Source of the DNA: an uncultured Clostridia bacterium
GTDB lineage: Bacteria > Bacillota > Clostridia > Monoglobales > Monoglobaceae
Assembly (NCBI GenBank): GCA_945878965.1
Contig: CAMCUJ010000060.1
Span: 1 to 7,790, forward strand
DNA length: 7,790 nucleotides
Direction: 5' to 3'
Under the pieces are notes generated by a model. It searched no databases and had not been told where the DNA came from. It saw only the letters and a list, made by a program, of their open reading frames with translations. Positions 6,616 through 7,790 of this stretch are shown one piece after another. Positions within the stretch are counted from its first letter, which is position 1; every line of letters starts with the position of its first letter. The position numbers and the translations under genes were made by a program.

Positions 6616-6645
6616 TAGTTTTATCAACAAAGCAATATTTATTCA
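6616..6645 (-). promoter_or_regulatory. Possible sigma-G-type promoter of the YhcN/YlaJ-like gene
   Basis: On the minus strand TGAATA (6640-6645) and AAAACTA (6616-6622) are separated by 17 bases. Sigma-G promoters in Bacillus and Clostridium resemble TGAATA-N17/18-CATACTA; here the -35 matches fully and the -10 in five of seven positions. The start would be near 6609, ten bases ahead of the ribosome binding site. The inference fits the gene family, but AT-rich DNA gives such matches by chance. Confidence 0.35.
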
Positions 6646-6655
6646 TAAGATTTAA

Positions 6656-6676
6656 GGCGGCCTTAACAGACCGCCC
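6656..6676 (-). terminator. Hairpin terminator after the surface-protein gene
   Basis: On the minus strand GGCGGTCT-GTTA-AGGCCGCC folds into an 8-pair stem with a tetraloop. One pair is a U-G wobble that exists only in the minus-strand RNA, which supports this direction. It is followed by TTAAATCTT, a weak U tract. It lies about 66 bases after the stop at 6742, ahead of the next gene. Confidence 0.65.
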
Positions 6677-6741
6677 AAATTCATAAGCTTTATTAATTTT
6701 TCATATTTTCAGCTATAGTTTGCCGCCGCATCAATTACGCA

Positions 6742-7790
6742 TTATTCCTTAATAACTCCGCATATAGGTGCCATAGTGTTTAAGCTGCTCCAGAAATAAA
6801 TTTCAAGAATATCACTATCCGAATTATAATTCTTAACAGTTATCTCTTTAACCGCCGCTTTGTTATTTTCCACTCCGGCAGGCACTAAAGTTAAATTCTT
6901 AACTCCGCCCGCAAAATTTTTTACACATACTATGAGCGTACCGTTAAGTATCTCAGATGTTCCGTTTGCAAGCTCTAAGCCTATAACTGTATTTTCTCCG
7001 CTCTCAGTCTTTGACTTAATCGTCATATCACATCTGCCAGTTTCAATTACATAGTCTGACGGTTCCTTCGGTTTAACAATCTTAGCGTTAATAATCACGT
7101 TTGACGCAGGCATTATAAAGCTTCCCCCTGTGTTATCGGAGTTCATTGTAACCTCAACACTGTTTCCAAAGCTGTCAACAGCACTTATTCCCTCAAGTGT
7201 ACAGCCATTATCAATATTTAATCTAAAGTTTACAGTATCACCCTCATACTTTTGTACAGAGTCCATATAAACATCGCCCTCAATTGATACTCCAAGAAAT
7301 CTTCCCTTTGAACCAAGTACACCGACATAATATGTATGACCTGCCTTTACATCAACCGTTGCATATAAATTGTTTTTCTGACTTCCGCTTGTGTTTTTCT
7401 CGTAATGAAGTGCCTCTTCTTTTGAGCCTGTTCCTTCTTCGCATATCATAAATTCTTTATTGGTTCCCAAAGTCGAAATATACACCGTAAACTTGCCGTC
7501 AACCGGTGAAACAAACTTTAGTGCAGTTCCTGTAATTTTACCGTTTTCAAAGTTTCCGTTTGAACTGCTGTGAGTTATATATTTGCTGAATTCAATACCA
7601 TTAATTGCAGCCGTACAGTTTGAATCGCTAAGGTCAATCATAGTAGTAAGACTTCCGCCCATTTGAGCAATTTCCGACCATAACTCCTCTCCGGCAGCTG
7701 TATCGCCCGAAGCTTTCCATACATTACTTGCAGAACTTGCCTCAATTTTTACACTTCCGTTTATAATCTCACTTGACGAAGCAACAGTAT
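6742..7790 (-). CDS. Exported cell-surface protein, C-terminal part (5' end outside the window)
   Basis: The frame is open to the right edge, giving 348 residues of a larger protein. An internal methionine at 7660-7662 is not the start. Numbering from the first full residue in the window, 60-172 form a beta-rich region containing GKFTVYISTLGTNKEFMI and AGHTYYVGVLGSKGRFLGV. This resembles the jelly-roll or PATR-like segments found in clostridial pectate lyases and other polysaccharide-acting proteins. At 222-238, GSFIMPASNVIINAKIV matches the end of a bacterial InlB B-repeat-like domain (F-x-MPA-x-x-V-x-x-x-A). The last ~100 residues form another beta domain closing with DILEIYFWSSLNTMAPI, a clostridial C-terminal module usually seen as FLWDSL-x-x-M-x-PL in glycoside hydrolases and surface proteins. 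No catalytic domain is visible in this part, so the activity cannot be stated. A terminator follows at 6656-6676. Confidence 0.75.
   Translation of the reverse strand, partial: TVASSSEIINGSVKIEASSASNVWKASGDTAAGEELWSEIAQMGGSLTTMIDLSDSNCTAAINGIEFSKYITHSSSNGNFENGKITGTALKFVSPVDGKFTVYISTLGTNKEFMICEEGTGSKEEALHYEKNTSGSQKNNLYATVDVKAGHTYYVGVLGSKGRFLGVSIEGDVYMDSVQKYEGDTVNFRLNIDNGCTLEGISAVDSFGNSVEVTMNSDNTGGSFIMPASNVIINAKIVKPKEPSDYVIETGRCDMTIKSKTESGENTVIGLELANGTSEILNGTLIVCVKNFAGGVKNLTLVPAGVENNKAAVKEITVKNYNSDSDILEIYFWSSLNTMAPICGVIKE

Noticed and set aside
6860..7054. Plus-strand 64-codon frame opposite the surface-protein gene
   Set aside because: It is antisense to a coherent beta-domain protein and has no recognisable features.
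6742..7662. Start of the surface protein at the methionine at 7660-7662
   Set aside because: The frame stays open for another 42 codons to the window edge with similar composition, and no ribosome binding site precedes this methionine, so it is internal.

Overview
The window looks like a low-GC, spore-forming member of the Clostridia (Firmicutes), perhaps a gut Oscillospirales or Lachnospirales relative. The grounds are the AT-rich sequence, the AGGAGG-type ribosome binding sites, an Lgt of clostridial type, a tandem pair of YmfF/YmfH-type M16 proteins, a YhcN/YlaJ-like sporulation protein, and a clostridial-style surface protein. Every supported gene is on the minus strand, so transcription runs from high to low coordinates. 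Genes end in TAA, TGA and TAG and tryptophan is read from TGG, so the standard bacterial code applies.

In transcription order: 7790-6742 is the C-terminal part of a large exported surface protein whose N-terminus lies outside the window; it ends at a hairpin terminator (6656-6676). Next comes a small membrane-anchored YhcN/YlaJ-like protein (6581-6081), preceded by a possible sigma-G-type promoter. Then follow the two M16 proteins: ymfF-like (5946-4675), without a zinc motif, and ymfH-like (4669-3380), with a complete one. They are five bases apart and look translationally coupled. A 109-nt gap holding two GC-rich hairpins separates ymfH from lgt (3270-2449), the prolipoprotein diacylglyceryl transferase. 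Immediately after lgt lies a membrane-anchored hypothetical gene (2402-1827) interrupted by an in-frame TGA in its anchor segment, followed by a clear terminator (1787-1809).

From about 1780 down to 149 the sequence is very AT-rich and looks accessory. It holds a good sigma-A-like promoter with a long leader, a membrane-anchored hypothetical protein with a possible duplicated cystatin/NTF2-like fold (1516-896), and a polytopic membrane protein (766-260). At the left edge begins a membrane-anchored metallophosphoesterase (148-1, cut by the window edge).

The conserved core (M16 pair plus Lgt) concerns cell-envelope and secreted-protein processing. No mobile element, CRISPR array, tRNA or rRNA is seen. 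The points most worth a second look are the TGA-broken gene, the small accessory membrane-protein block, the M16 active-site elements split between two partners, and the twin hairpins ahead of lgt. I see no convincing evidence for a wholly new multi-gene system.
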